Source of the DNA: JAUMWX01 sp023394215
Lineage (GTDB): Bacteria; Bacillota; Clostridia; Tissierellales; Peptoniphilaceae
NCBI GenBank assembly: GCA_050313995.1
Contig: JBNPMM010000001.1
Direction: 5' to 3' (one strand)
Length of the DNA: 64,000 nt
A program made the translations under genes and the position numbers. Below are positions 15,764 through 25,096 of this stretch, piece after piece; position 1 is the first letter of the stretch; every line of letters starts with the position of its first letter. The notes beneath the pieces are model-generated. The model saw only the letters and a program-made list of their open reading frames with translations, was not told the DNA's origin and ran no database searches.

Positions 15764-17269
15764 CACCGTAGCCGGCGGCTTGCTTGTTATGTCGTAGACT
15801 ATGCGGTTGATGTGGTTTACTTCATTAACTATGCGGACGGAAACTTTGTCCAGGATGTCGTAGGGGATACGGGCCCAATCGGCGGTCATGAAGTCGGTGG
15901 TTTCGACTGCACGAAGGGCTAAGGTATAGTCGTAGGTACGGAAGTCCCCCATTACGCCAACGGTGCGGTTGTCGGTTATGACTGCGAAGTATTGGGCGAT
16001 TTGAGATTGTAGACCGGCTGCCTCAAGTTCTTGACGGAAGATGTAGTCGGCATCACGTAGGATATCAAGTTTGGACTTTGTTACCTCTCCCATTACACGT
16101 ATTCCAAGACCGGGTCCAGGGAAGGGTTGACGATTTACCAGATAATCCGGAAGTCCTAATTCTTTGCCCAAAGCACGTACTTCGTCTTTAAATAGCATAC
16201 GAAGGGGTTCTATTAGGTCCTTAAAATCTACTACAGCAGGAAGCCCGCCTACATTATGATGGGACTTTATAACTGCTGAATCTCCAAGACCTGATTCTAT
16301 AATATCCGGATAAATGGTCCCTTGTGCAAGAAAATCTACGGAACCGATCTTTCTTCCTTCATCTTCAAAAACACGGATAAATTCTTCCCCTATGGCTTTA
16401 CGCTTAGCTTCAGGATCTGTGATACCCTTAAGCTTACTTAGGAAACGTTCTGAGGCATCTACACGGATAAAATGCATACCTGAGTCTTTGAAGGCCGCCT
16501 CAACTTCATCGCCTTCATTTTTTCTCATTAAACCGTGGTCTACAAAAATACAGGTAAGCTTGTCACCCACAGCCTTTGATATAAGAGCGGCAACTACCGA
16601 GGAGTCTACCCCGCCTGACAAGGCAAGTAGGACCTTGCCGTCGCCGACTTTATTTCTTACTTCCTCTATGGCAATCTTTGCATAGTTTTCCATGGTCCAG
16701 TCTTGATCCTCATGGCAAACTTCTATAAGAAAGTTTTTTAGCATTTGTGAGCCATATTCCGAATGATTTACTTCAGGGTGATATTGGAAGGCATATAGGT
16801 TTCTTTCTTTGTCTTCCATTGCCGCTATAGGACAATTGTCGGTATGAGCTATGGTCTTGAAACCTTGAGGTAAGCTAACTACCCTATCCACATGACTCAT
16901 CCAGACTGTTGAATTCATCGGGATATCTTTAAATACCGATGAATCGCTTGCTATAAGTTGAGTCTTACCAAATTCTCTTTGGTCAGCCGACTCCACCTTG
17001 CCTCCCAAGGTATGAGCCATAAGCTGCATACCGTAACATAGTCCAAGTACCGGTATACCCAAACTGAATATTTCTTTTTCTATTTTAGGTGAATTTTCTT
17101 CATATACTGAATTAGGCCCCCCGGTAAAAATTATGCCGGCAGGTTTTTTTTCCTTAATCGCTTCTAAAGCTTTCTTAAAGGGTGCCACTTCGCAATATAC
17201 ATTTTGCTCCCTTACCCTTCGAGCTATTAGTTGATTGTATTGTCCTCCAAAATCGACAACTAATATCAT
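15752..17269 (-). CDS. guaA: GMP synthase (glutamine-hydrolysing)
   Basis: Converts XMP, ATP and glutamine to GMP in purine synthesis. A class I glutamine amidotransferase domain (catalytic Cys in VLGLCYGMQ, His/Glu in YHPEVNHS) is followed by the ATP-pyrophosphatase domain with PP-loop LLALSGGVDSSVVAAL and the dimerisation domain ending IPYDILDKVSVR...ATVEWE. At 505 residues it has normal length. The 3' end doubles as the integration site of the adjacent element. Start ATG 17269 follows TTGGAGGACTT. Confidence 0.97.
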   Translation of the reverse strand: MILVVDFGGQYNQLIARRVREQNVYCEVAPFKKALEAIKEKKPAGIIFTGGPNSVYEENSPKIEKEIFSLGIPVLGLCYGMQLMAHTLGGKVESADQREFGKTQLIASDSSVFKDIPMNSTVWMSHVDRVVSLPQGFKTIAHTDNCPIAAMEDKERNLYAFQYHPEVNHSEYGSQMLKNFLIEVCHEDQDWTMENYAKIAIEEVRNKVGDGKVLLALSGGVDSSVVAALISKAVGDKLTCIFVDHGLMRKNEGDEVEAAFKDSGMHFIRVDASERFLSKLKGITDPEAKRKAIGEEFIRVFEDEGRKIGSVDFLAQGTIYPDIIESGLGDSAVIKSHHNVGGLPAVVDFKDLIEPLRMLFKDEVRALGKELGLPDYLVNRQPFPGPGLGIRVMGEVTKSKLDILRDADYIFRQELEAAGLQSQIAQYFAVITDNRTVGVMGDFRTYDYTLALRAVETTDFMTADWARIPYDILDKVSVRIVNEVNHINRIVYDITSKPPATVEWE

Positions 17270-17350
17270 AAGTCCTCCAAATTAATTATTCTGATACCTT
17301 GATTATATAAAATTATCCGTTATATTAAAAGCCTTCAAGGTATTTGGTAC

Positions 17351-17374
17351 AAAAAAGGGAGACCAAAGTCTCCC
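17351..17374 (-). terminator. terminator of HU gene
   Basis: Minus strand GGGAGAC-TTTG-GTCTCCC followed by TTTTTT, directly after the HU stop codon. Confidence 0.9.
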
Positions 17375-17387
17375 AACATAAGTATTC

Positions 17388-17666
17388 TTATTTATTAACT
17401 GCTTCTTTAAGTGACTTACCAGCCTTGAATACTGGAGCACTTGCTGCAGGGATTTGAATCTTTTCTTCCGGATTTCTTGGGTTTCTACCTTCTCTTGCTT
17501 TTCTTTCTCTAACTTCGAAAGTACCAAATCCAACTAATTGTACCTTGTCACCCTTTACTAAAGCTTCTTCAACTGTTGATAAAAATGCGTCTAAGGCTTT
17601 TGTAGATTCAACCTTGCTTAATCCGCTCTTTTCAGCGATATTCGCGATTAATTCTGATTTGTTCAT
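17388..17666 (-). CDS. hup: HU family DNA-binding protein
   Basis: A 92-residue histone-like nucleoid protein. It starts MNKSELIANIAEKSG, carries the conserved core VQLVGFGTFEVRERKAREGR, and the DNA-binding arm GRNPRNPEEKIQIPA with its intercalating proline, ending FKAGKSLKEAVNK. It bends DNA non-specifically as a dimer, and in other bacteria helps recombination and repair. Start ATG 17666 has AGGAGG. Monocistronic with its own terminator. Confidence 0.97.
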   Translation of the reverse strand: MNKSELIANIAEKSGLSKVESTKALDAFLSTVEEALVKGDKVQLVGFGTFEVRERKAREGRNPRNPEEKIQIPAASAPVFKAGKSLKEAVNK

Positions 17667-17785
17667 AAATTCCTCCTATAAATTCAGTTTCTTAGCAACT
17701 GTAGTTCCATTATACCATAAAACCGCCTATAATCAAGCTATTTATAGCCTTTTAAGCCTCTTTTTTTTCTGCTTTATAATATTTA

Positions 17786-18715
17786 TTATTTAGAAGGAGA
17801 GACTTGTGCTTTATTTGTCACTTCCTTACCGTCAGGATCAAAATTTTTCACTTCCAACTTGGAGATTTCTTGGTTTAAATAGGTAAAATACTTATTTTGT
17901 CCCAAAGCGGTGTTAATTTCCCCACTAAGCGCTTCCTTTCCGACCTTCTTTTCGCTAATAACTACTATATGATATCCGAATTGGGTCTTAATAGGCTCGG
18001 AAACCTCTCCTATCTTAAGAGCAAAAGCAGCTTTTACGAAATCCGCATCAAATCCTTGGCTTGTAACCTTACCAAGTTCACCACCGTTGGCCTTTGCCGC
18101 CTGATCAGTAGAATATTGGTCTGAAACCTTCTTAAAATCTTCCCCCGCCTTAAGTTTAGCCACGACTTCATTCGCCTTGGCTTCATCCTCTACAAGTATA
18201 TGCTTGGCACTTACATATTCCAAAGAAGCCTTATTCTCTTCATAATATTTTGATACTTCTTCATCTTTAGCCTTGTTTGTGTTTGTATACCATTCTTGAT
18301 GCTTTTTGAATTTAAGGTCAGCCAAGATATTTGCTTCAAAATCTTCTTTACTTGTTGCCAATATCTTTAAGTAATTCTCATAATTTGCTTGGCCGCCTAT
18401 ATTTTGAACCGCTTCTTCTACGGCCTTTTTCTTGTCATCCTCAGAAATCTCTATCTTGTTATTTGTAATATCCCTGTCTATAACATAATTTCTAAGGAAA
18501 AGATTTTGTACATTCTTTGTAATTCCCCTACTTATTGAATAAACCTTGGTATAGAAATCAAATTGTTTGTAAAAATCCTTATTTGAAACCGCCTTACCGT
18601 CAATGGTCATATAAGCACTTGTGTTGGCCCTAAGTCCTGATGCGTCCTTGCTTGAACATGCCGACAACAGTATTGCCGACGCTAAAGATAATGCTATTAT
18701 TTTATTTTTCCTCAT
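17786..18715 (-). CDS. prsA: PrsA-like peptidyl-prolyl isomerase lipoprotein
   Basis: A 309-residue lipoprotein foldase outside the membrane. The lipobox is LLSAC with lipidated Cys at about residue 20. A SurA-like N-terminal region (residues 30-155) is followed by a parvulin PPIC domain at about 160-255: SAKHILVEDEAKANEVVAKL, ANGGELGKVTSQGF, IKTQFGYHIVVISEK. Typical for helping secreted proteins fold after Sec export. Its start overlaps the mfd end by 14 bases, so it is the last gene of the glmU-like/prs/pth/mfd operon. Confidence 0.92.
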   Translation of the reverse strand: MRKNKIIALSLASAILLSACSSKDASGLRANTSAYMTIDGKAVSNKDFYKQFDFYTKVYSISRGITKNVQNLFLRNYVIDRDITNNKIEISEDDKKKAVEEAVQNIGGQANYENYLKILATSKEDFEANILADLKFKKHQEWYTNTNKAKDEEVSKYYEENKASLEYVSAKHILVEDEAKANEVVAKLKAGEDFKKVSDQYSTDQAAKANGGELGKVTSQGFDADFVKAAFALKIGEVSEPIKTQFGYHIVVISEKKVGKEALSGEINTALGQNKYFTYLNQEISKLEVKNFDPDGKEVTNKAQVSPSK

Positions 18716-21700
18716 TTTTCCCTCCGATAATTTTTAGGACGGTCTCCAAAAGAGATATCATATTGCTTAAAAATCTCTTATCATTCTTAATATAAATTTT
18801 TGGAGCCTGTCTAAGATCAAATCTCAAATATCCGTCATAGGTTTGGGCCAATACTTCCAAATCCTTTATCTTAATATTATTAAAATCTGCACACTCAAGG
18901 ACAACTTCCTCATCAAGCTGAAGAGCCTTTCCTATCCCGGCTTCTATCATATATGCCTTAATAAGAGCTATATCGACTATATTTTGCACAGGTTTAGGTA
19001 TACTTCCGTACCTATCCGTAATCTCATCTATAACGTCATAATACTCTTCTTTATTACTTATATATGATATCTTCTTATACATATTAATTTTTTCATTGGC
19101 TACCTGAATATACTTATCCGGCAAATATGCGGAAATTTGAAAATCAATCTTGACTTCAAAACTTTCCTTTGGCTTTATACCCTTAACTGAGTCTATAGCA
19201 TCCTTCAACATCCTGACATAAAGATCATATCCTATAGATTCTATATGGCCACTTTGCGATTCTCCAAGCATATTGCCTGCACCTCTAAGCTCAAGATCCC
19301 TCATGGCAATCTTGTATCCTGAACCAAGTTCGTTAAAGTCCTTTATAGCTTTCAACCTTTTTTCCACTATATCGGTCATAACCTTATCCCTCTGATAAGT
19401 AAAGTAGGCAAATGCAGATCTGTCGGATCTTCCTATTCTTCCCTTTAATTGATAAAGTTGAGATAATCCCATCTGGTCTGCATTATATACTACAATTGTG
19501 TTAACATTTTGTATATCCATACCTGTTTCTATAATAGTTGTAGTTAAAAGTATATCATATTCTCCCTCGGTAAAAGCTTCAAGGACATTTTCAAGCTCTC
19601 TTGTTGACATTCTTCCATGAGAAAGTCCTATCCTTGCTTCGGGAACAAGCTCATTTAAGTAGGAAGCTATGGTATGAATACCGTTGACCCTGTTATAGAC
19701 GAAATAAACTTGTCCACCCCTGTTCATTTCTTTAAGAATGGCCTCCCTAATAATTACAGGGTTAAACTCCATTACATAAGTATTTATGGGTTGGCGGTTA
19801 TCAGGATGCTCATCCAAAAGAGACATATCTCTTATACCGGAAAGGGACATCTGCAAGGTCCTCGGTATGGGGGTCGCTGAAAGAGTCAAAACATCTACGT
19901 CCTGACTTAATTCCTTTATTTTCTCCTTGTCCTTTACACCGAACCTCTGTTCTTCGTCAACTATAAGCAGTCCAAGATTTTTGAATTTTACGTCCTTTGC
20001 CAAAAGGGCATGAGTGCCAACAACAAAGTCGCTTTCCCCGCTCCTAAGTCTCCTCTTTACATCGGCCTTTAAAGCCGGAGTTTTAAATCTTGATAAAAAG
20101 TCTATATTTACCGGAAAATCTTTAAAACGATCCATCATAGTCCTGAAATGCTGCTTTACAAGAATAGTTGTAGGTGCGAGCATAACAACCTGCTTTCCGT
20201 CCATTATGGCTTTAAATGCAGCCCTCAAGGCAACTTCGGTTTTTCCGAAACCTACATCTCCGCAAAGAAGCCTGTCCATGGGTTTTGCAAGCTCCATATC
20301 AGCTTTTATTTCCCTTATCGCCCTAAGTTGCGCCCCGGTTTCCTGGTAAATAAAGGCATCCTCAAACTCCTTCTGCCAAAGGCTGTCCTTGGAAAAGGCA
20401 AAACCCTCTATATTTAATCTTGTAGCATAAAGTTTTACAAGATTTTCCGCTATCTCTTCTATAGCCTTTTTTGCCCTATACTTGGACTTTTGCCAGTCAG
20501 TACTATTGAGTTTGGAAAGCTTGGGTGCCTTATCTGCCGATCCCACAAACTTCGAAACCAAATCCATTTCATTGGTTGGAATAAAAAGTCTGTCATCGTT
20601 CTGATAAATTATTTCAAGATAATCCGTCTTGATATCATTTACTTCAATGTTTTTAATACCTATATATCTGCCTACCCCATAATTTTCATGGACTATCATA
20701 TCGCCCGGCTCTAAATCGGTGTAGTTTATAAGGTCTCTTTCATTTATAACCTTCTTTGACTTTGATTTTTTCTTCTTTTTCTTATCGAAGATATCAAATC
20801 CCGATATATAGTTAATCTTGTCATCAATATAGATAAAACCCTTGGTCAAATTCTTTTTTACTATACTTATCCTGGCATCCGAATCCTCAAAATCATCATT
20901 AAGAATGGAAGGTGCCAAATTTCTTTCTCTAAAGGCATCAACTAAAAGTTCTATATTTTTAGGGTCATCCTCAAATATCCTTGTCTTATATCCCAAGGAT
21001 ACGGATTCAAGAGTCCTTTCAAAAAAAGCATCCAACTTCCCTGAAAAGACCTCCTGCTCCATGGTATTTATCTCAAAAAGCTTATCGACTTCCACCAGCC
21101 TTAGCCTCTTAACCAAGGATGATACCAGGACCCTTTTATAGCTGTCGGTGGCAGCTACCAAGGCCTCAAACCTATGAAAAATATTGGAATGACTTGCCAA
21201 AAGATTTGCATTTAAAATAGCATCCTTTATATTATCCTCAAAAAATATCTCTCTTTCCTTAAAATCCTCATAAATCCTTGATATATCATCAAAAACCACT
21301 ATAAAATCATTACTTAGATAATCTATAAGACTGGCTGTACTATTCTTAGAATAAGGAATCAGAAGGTCGGGATTTAATATATGATTATTGTTCTCAAGGT
21401 CATCAATAATCCTTGAAAACTTACCAAGGGCCTTATCATATGTGTTGTCTCCGAATTTTTTTCTGACATTTGTAAGTTCCTTATTTATTTTATCTATAAT
21501 CTGAGGGATCTCTTCCCTTTCAATTATATTCTCCGTCATAGGAAGAATATCAACAAAATTTATATTCTCTATGGATTTTTGACTCTCTATATCAAAAATC
21601 CTTATGGAGTCAACATCCGTATCAAAAAGTTCTATACGCACCGGGTTTGTATCGCTAATTTGAAATATATCAATTATATCCCCTCTTATGGCAAACTCTC

Positions 21701-22193
21701 CCTTGCTGTCAACCATATTTCTCCTTACAAAACCCATATCTACAAGTTTCTCAGAAAGCCTGTACAGATCTACCTGAGAATTCATATCTATCCTTAATGC
21801 CTTTTCCATCATCTTTTGAGGAGTAGATATTTTCTTTGCAAGAGCTTCGGGACTTGTGATAATTATCTCTTTTCTATTCTCAAGAATGGAAACTATAGCC
21901 TCCATTCTGAAGGCGGTATTGGTATAGTCAAGATTCTCTATGTACTGGTAACTCATATCCTGATCGGAAAAGAATCTTACAAAGTTTCCACCCATACCCC
22001 TTATGTCCTCATAAAGATCCCTTGCCTTTTTATTATTTTCAACAACGACAAAAAGAGGTCGATTCATTATTCTATATAGTGAATAAATGAAATGACCGAT
22101 CGCCTCTGCTACTATTCCGTTTACATAAACGGATTTTATCCCATCACTCTTAAGCGATGAGATAAAATCCTTATAAGCTTTTAATTTTTCCAT
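18702..22193 (-). CDS. mfd: transcription-repair coupling factor
   Basis: About 1163 residues. Mfd removes stalled RNA polymerase from DNA lesions and recruits UvrA. UvrB-like N-terminal modules (residues 1-330) are followed by the RNA polymerase-interacting domain (LEPGDMIVHENYGVGRYIGI), then the RecG-like SF2 translocase: Walker A LLCGDVGFGKTEVA, DEEQ box LLIVDEEQRFG, SATPIPRTLQM, TTTIIETGMDIQN and QLKGRIGRSDR, and the TRCF C-terminal domain. I prefer ATG 22193 over an overlapping TTG at 22202 because AAGG lies at a better distance. It overlaps the pth stop region and prsA. Confidence 0.97.
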   Translation of the reverse strand: MEKLKAYKDFISSLKSDGIKSVYVNGIVAEAIGHFIYSLYRIMNRPLFVVVENNKKARDLYEDIRGMGGNFVRFFSDQDMSYQYIENLDYTNTAFRMEAIVSILENRKEIIITSPEALAKKISTPQKMMEKALRIDMNSQVDLYRLSEKLVDMGFVRRNMVDSKGEFAIRGDIIDIFQISDTNPVRIELFDTDVDSIRIFDIESQKSIENINFVDILPMTENIIEREEIPQIIDKINKELTNVRKKFGDNTYDKALGKFSRIIDDLENNNHILNPDLLIPYSKNSTASLIDYLSNDFIVVFDDISRIYEDFKEREIFFEDNIKDAILNANLLASHSNIFHRFEALVAATDSYKRVLVSSLVKRLRLVEVDKLFEINTMEQEVFSGKLDAFFERTLESVSLGYKTRIFEDDPKNIELLVDAFRERNLAPSILNDDFEDSDARISIVKKNLTKGFIYIDDKINYISGFDIFDKKKKKKSKSKKVINERDLINYTDLEPGDMIVHENYGVGRYIGIKNIEVNDIKTDYLEIIYQNDDRLFIPTNEMDLVSKFVGSADKAPKLSKLNSTDWQKSKYRAKKAIEEIAENLVKLYATRLNIEGFAFSKDSLWQKEFEDAFIYQETGAQLRAIREIKADMELAKPMDRLLCGDVGFGKTEVALRAAFKAIMDGKQVVMLAPTTILVKQHFRTMMDRFKDFPVNIDFLSRFKTPALKADVKRRLRSGESDFVVGTHALLAKDVKFKNLGLLIVDEEQRFGVKDKEKIKELSQDVDVLTLSATPIPRTLQMSLSGIRDMSLLDEHPDNRQPINTYVMEFNPVIIREAILKEMNRGGQVYFVYNRVNGIHTIASYLNELVPEARIGLSHGRMSTRELENVLEAFTEGEYDILLTTTIIETGMDIQNVNTIVVYNADQMGLSQLYQLKGRIGRSDRSAFAYFTYQRDKVMTDIVEKRLKAIKDFNELGSGYKIAMRDLELRGAGNMLGESQSGHIESIGYDLYVRMLKDAIDSVKGIKPKESFEVKIDFQISAYLPDKYIQVANEKINMYKKISYISNKEEYYDVIDEITDRYGSIPKPVQNIVDIALIKAYMIEAGIGKALQLDEEVVLECADFNNIKIKDLEVLAQTYDGYLRFDLRQAPKIYIKNDKRFLSNMISLLETVLKIIGGKNEEK

Positions 22194-22194
22194 T

Positions 22195-22767
22195 TTAATC
22201 AATCCTTATCGGATTTATATTGTTCATGGCATAATCGACATCCCTGCTTACTATCTGTAGGACTGCCTCCTTAGCCAAATCAAGTTCCTTCTCTAAAACC
22301 TTCTTTTCAGAATCCGTAAAATTTGAAAGTACAAAATCAGCCAAATCCATATAATCCGGCTTTTTATTGACTCCTATCTTTATCCTCGGAAAATCCTGAC
22401 TTCCTATATGATTTATAATAGATTTAAGCCCGTTGTGCCCACCTGCGGAGCCCTTTTTCCTAACTCTGACTCTACCAAAATCAATATCTATATCATCTGC
22501 AATTACTATAATATTTTCATCATCAATCCCGTAAAAATCTTTAAAGGCCCTTACAGATTCGCCCGATGCATTCATATAAGTCTGGGGCTTTAATAGGATA
22601 AGCTTTTGGCCGTCAAGCCTTGCCTCTCCATAAAGGCCCTTAAACTTGGCCTTATTTGCATCGACCCCAAGACTTTTTGCCAAAAGATCTATAAGCATAA
22701 AGCCTACATTATGCCTATTTCCGGCATACTTGCCGCCCGGATTTCCAAGTCCTACAATCAAATACAT
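22195..22767 (-). CDS. pth: peptidyl-tRNA hydrolase
   Basis: A 190-residue enzyme that releases tRNA from dropped-off peptidyl-tRNA. The signature VGLGNPGGKYAGNRHNVGF includes the conserved Asn and catalytic His; LILLKPQTYMNASGESVRAF and IVIADDIDIDFGRVRVRKKG, SAGGHNGLKSI are all present. Start ATG overlaps the prs stop (TAATG), indicating coupled translation. The prs-pth-mfd order is common in Firmicutes. Confidence 0.96.
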   Translation of the reverse strand: MYLIVGLGNPGGKYAGNRHNVGFMLIDLLAKSLGVDANKAKFKGLYGEARLDGQKLILLKPQTYMNASGESVRAFKDFYGIDDENIIVIADDIDIDFGRVRVRKKGSAGGHNGLKSIINHIGSQDFPRIKIGVNKKPDYMDLADFVLSNFTDSEKKVLEKELDLAKEAVLQIVSRDVDYAMNNINPIRID

Positions 22768-23729
22768 TATTCACCTATCAATTCGGAAACTGACTTAAAT
22801 GTAGATACCCTTGTGATAGTTTCAGCTATAAGCTTGGCTATTGACAAAACTTCGATCTTATCAGTCTTTCTTTCATCAGGAAGATAAATAGAATCCGTAA
22901 TTACACACTTTTCCACAACAGAATTTTCTATTCTTTCAAGTGCCGGACCTGAAAGTACCCCGTGAGTTGCGGCTATATACACCTTTTTAGCTCCGTGTTC
23001 TCTCAAGGCGTTTGCAGCATTTGTTATAGTACCTGCAGTATCAATGATATCGTCTATAATGATACAATTACATCCCTTGAATTTTCCTATTATATTTACA
23101 ACTTCCGCTACATTAGGTTTTGGTCTGTTCTTTTCTATAATGGCTATTTCCAAGCCTAAAAGATCGGCAAGCTTTCTCGCCCTTGTAACCCCTCCAAGAT
23201 CCGGAGAAACAACCTTCCATGAATCTTTTTGATCTTCAGGTATAAGTTTTTTGAAGTAGTCAGCAATAATATTTTTAGCAGTCAAATGATCAAAAGGAAT
23301 ATCAAAGTAACCTTGTATTTGTCCTGCATGCAAGTCTACAGCTATTACCCTGTTGGCTCCCGATGTTTCTATCAAATCTGTAACCAACTTGGCTGTAATA
23401 GGTTCCCTACCCCTTGTCTTTCTATCTTGCCTTGCATATCCATAATAAGGAATTACAAGATTAATATGGTGAGCTGAAGCTCTCTTTAATGCATCTACTA
23501 TGATCAAGGCTTCCATTAAACTGTCATTAACCGGATTACTTGTAGGTTGAATAAGATATATATCTCTTCCTCTAACAGTTTCCTTTACTCTTACACCGAT
23601 TTCACCGTCTGCAAAACGATTAATTTCGATTTCTCCCAAAGGCATTCCCAATTCTTGGCAAATAGCCTTTGCTAACTTCTGATTGCTAGTACCACTAAAA
23701 ATTTTTACTTCGTTCGCCGAACTCATCAT
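22767..23729 (-). CDS. prs: ribose-phosphate pyrophosphokinase
   Basis: Makes PRPP from ribose 5-phosphate and ATP, for nucleotide, NAD, His and Trp synthesis. About 320 residues: VKIFSGTSNQKLAKAICQEL at the start, flexible-loop and ATP region YYGYARQDRKTRGREPITAK, and PRPP-binding loop CIIIDDIIDTAGTITNAA. The frame is open from a TTG (23747) directly after the glmU stop, but I place the start at ATG 23729, which follows GGGGGATC at a usable distance. Second gene of the operon. Confidence 0.95.
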   Translation of the reverse strand: MMSSANEVKIFSGTSNQKLAKAICQELGMPLGEIEINRFADGEIGVRVKETVRGRDIYLIQPTSNPVNDSLMEALIIVDALKRASAHHINLVIPYYGYARQDRKTRGREPITAKLVTDLIETSGANRVIAVDLHAGQIQGYFDIPFDHLTAKNIIADYFKKLIPEDQKDSWKVVSPDLGGVTRARKLADLLGLEIAIIEKNRPKPNVAEVVNIIGKFKGCNCIIIDDIIDTAGTITNAANALREHGAKKVYIAATHGVLSGPALERIENSVVEKCVITDSIYLPDERKTDKIEVLSIAKLIAETITRVSTFKSVSELIGE

Positions 23730-23747
23730 TTTTGACCGATCCCCCAA

Positions 23748-24947
23748 TTATTTGTTTTTGTCTCTTTCTTTTTTCATTTCAACATAACCGTCTATGTTCT
23801 TTTGCTTCGCCCTTTCTATTGCAAGTTGACCCTCACCAACATCCTTGGTAATGGTTGAGCCTGCCGCAACATAGCCCTCCTTGGCAATATGAACCGGTGC
23901 AACTATATTTGCATTTGACCCTATAAAAGCACCATCCTCAACAGTTGACCTGTGCTTATTTTTTCCGTCATAGTTTACAAATATAACACCGCATCCTATA
24001 TTTATGCCCTTACCCAAGTCACTGTCGCCTATATAAGCTAAATGACCTGCCTTGGTGCCGGAACCTACCGTAGAATTTTTAACTTCAACAAAATTTCCTA
24101 TATGAACTTTTTCCATTAAATGGCTGTTTGGTCTTAAGCGTGCAAAAGGTCCTATATCAGTATAATCCTCTACAAGAGATTTTTCAATAAAAGATGAATA
24201 TATCTTGACTCCGTTTCCGATTTTACTGTCTGAAATATTTGAATTCATCCCTATAAGGCAATTTTCCCCTATAAAAGTATCCCCTATAATCCTAACATTT
24301 GCCTCTATAATAGTGCCTTCACCTATAACAACGTCCGGCTCTATATGTATACTTTCAGGATTCTCCATAATCACGCCCGACTCCATAAGCTTAATATTTA
24401 TCCTGTCTCTTATCTCGTTTTCTATATGTGCCCTGTCGACATTTGATTTCAAAATCAAAAGCTCTTCAAAATCATCTATAACATGCAAGTTAATATCCTC
24501 GCAAGCCTCGCCCATAGCCTTATCAAGTTCTTCAGGACTAAATTTTTTATTTTCTATCCCTACCAAAACTTTTTTAAGCATATCTACACCTATAAGGGTA
24601 AGCTTGGCAAACTTTGAAGAAAATTCTCCCATAAGCTCTGAAACTTCATCTTCGTGAGCAACTAAAAAGCTAAGCTTCTCATCATTATAAAAACTTTCTT
24701 TAATAAATCCGTACAAGCTGCCTGCTTTTAATAAAGGCACGCTGTCCTTTATCAATAAAAGCTTGTCGTCATCTTCCATATCTTTTAATTCATGAGCTAT
24801 AGATTCTCCAAAGGGTCCGGATACAAATCTTGACCTTATATCGGGAAGTACTTCCAATTCCTCACAAACATCTTTCATATATCTGCTCGGACTCTGCCCT
24901 AATATTTTAAAATTGTCGTCAATCCCCCATAATAAAAGCTTAATCAT
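23748..24947 (-). CDS. glmU: GlmU-like protein with degenerate uridyltransferase domain
   Basis: A 399-residue homologue of bifunctional GlmU. The C-terminal half (from about residue 195) is a good left-handed beta-helix acetyltransferase: RLRPNSHLMEKVHIGNFVEV, GTKAGHLAYIGDS, VNYDGKNKH, GSNANIVAP, AAGSTITKDV, with the His, Lys, Asn and Tyr residues used for glucosamine-1-phosphate acetylation. The N-terminal ~195 residues keep the expected position but lack the LAAGxGTRM nucleotide loop and the other uridyltransferase motifs, and are about 50 residues shorter than usual. Probably it only acetylates, with UTP transfer done by another enzyme. Start ATG 24947 follows GGGAGG; an upstream extension has no ribosome site. 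Confidence 0.8.
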   Translation of the reverse strand: MIKLLLWGIDDNFKILGQSPSRYMKDVCEELEVLPDIRSRFVSGPFGESIAHELKDMEDDDKLLLIKDSVPLLKAGSLYGFIKESFYNDEKLSFLVAHEDEVSELMGEFSSKFAKLTLIGVDMLKKVLVGIENKKFSPEELDKAMGEACEDINLHVIDDFEELLILKSNVDRAHIENEIRDRINIKLMESGVIMENPESIHIEPDVVIGEGTIIEANVRIIGDTFIGENCLIGMNSNISDSKIGNGVKIYSSFIEKSLVEDYTDIGPFARLRPNSHLMEKVHIGNFVEVKNSTVGSGTKAGHLAYIGDSDLGKGINIGCGVIFVNYDGKNKHRSTVEDGAFIGSNANIVAPVHIAKEGYVAAGSTITKDVGEGQLAIERAKQKNIDGYVEMKKERDKNK

Positions 24948-25096
24948 AACTACCTCCCGTATATCCAATATAATTATACTAAAAAGGGCTGATTTATTAA
25001 ATAAGAAAGTAGACTTGTTGAGGAATAAATTATTTAATGATATACTCTTCATTGATAAACTTCAAAGTATAAGGAAGTTAGCATGGGAAGGAAAAT

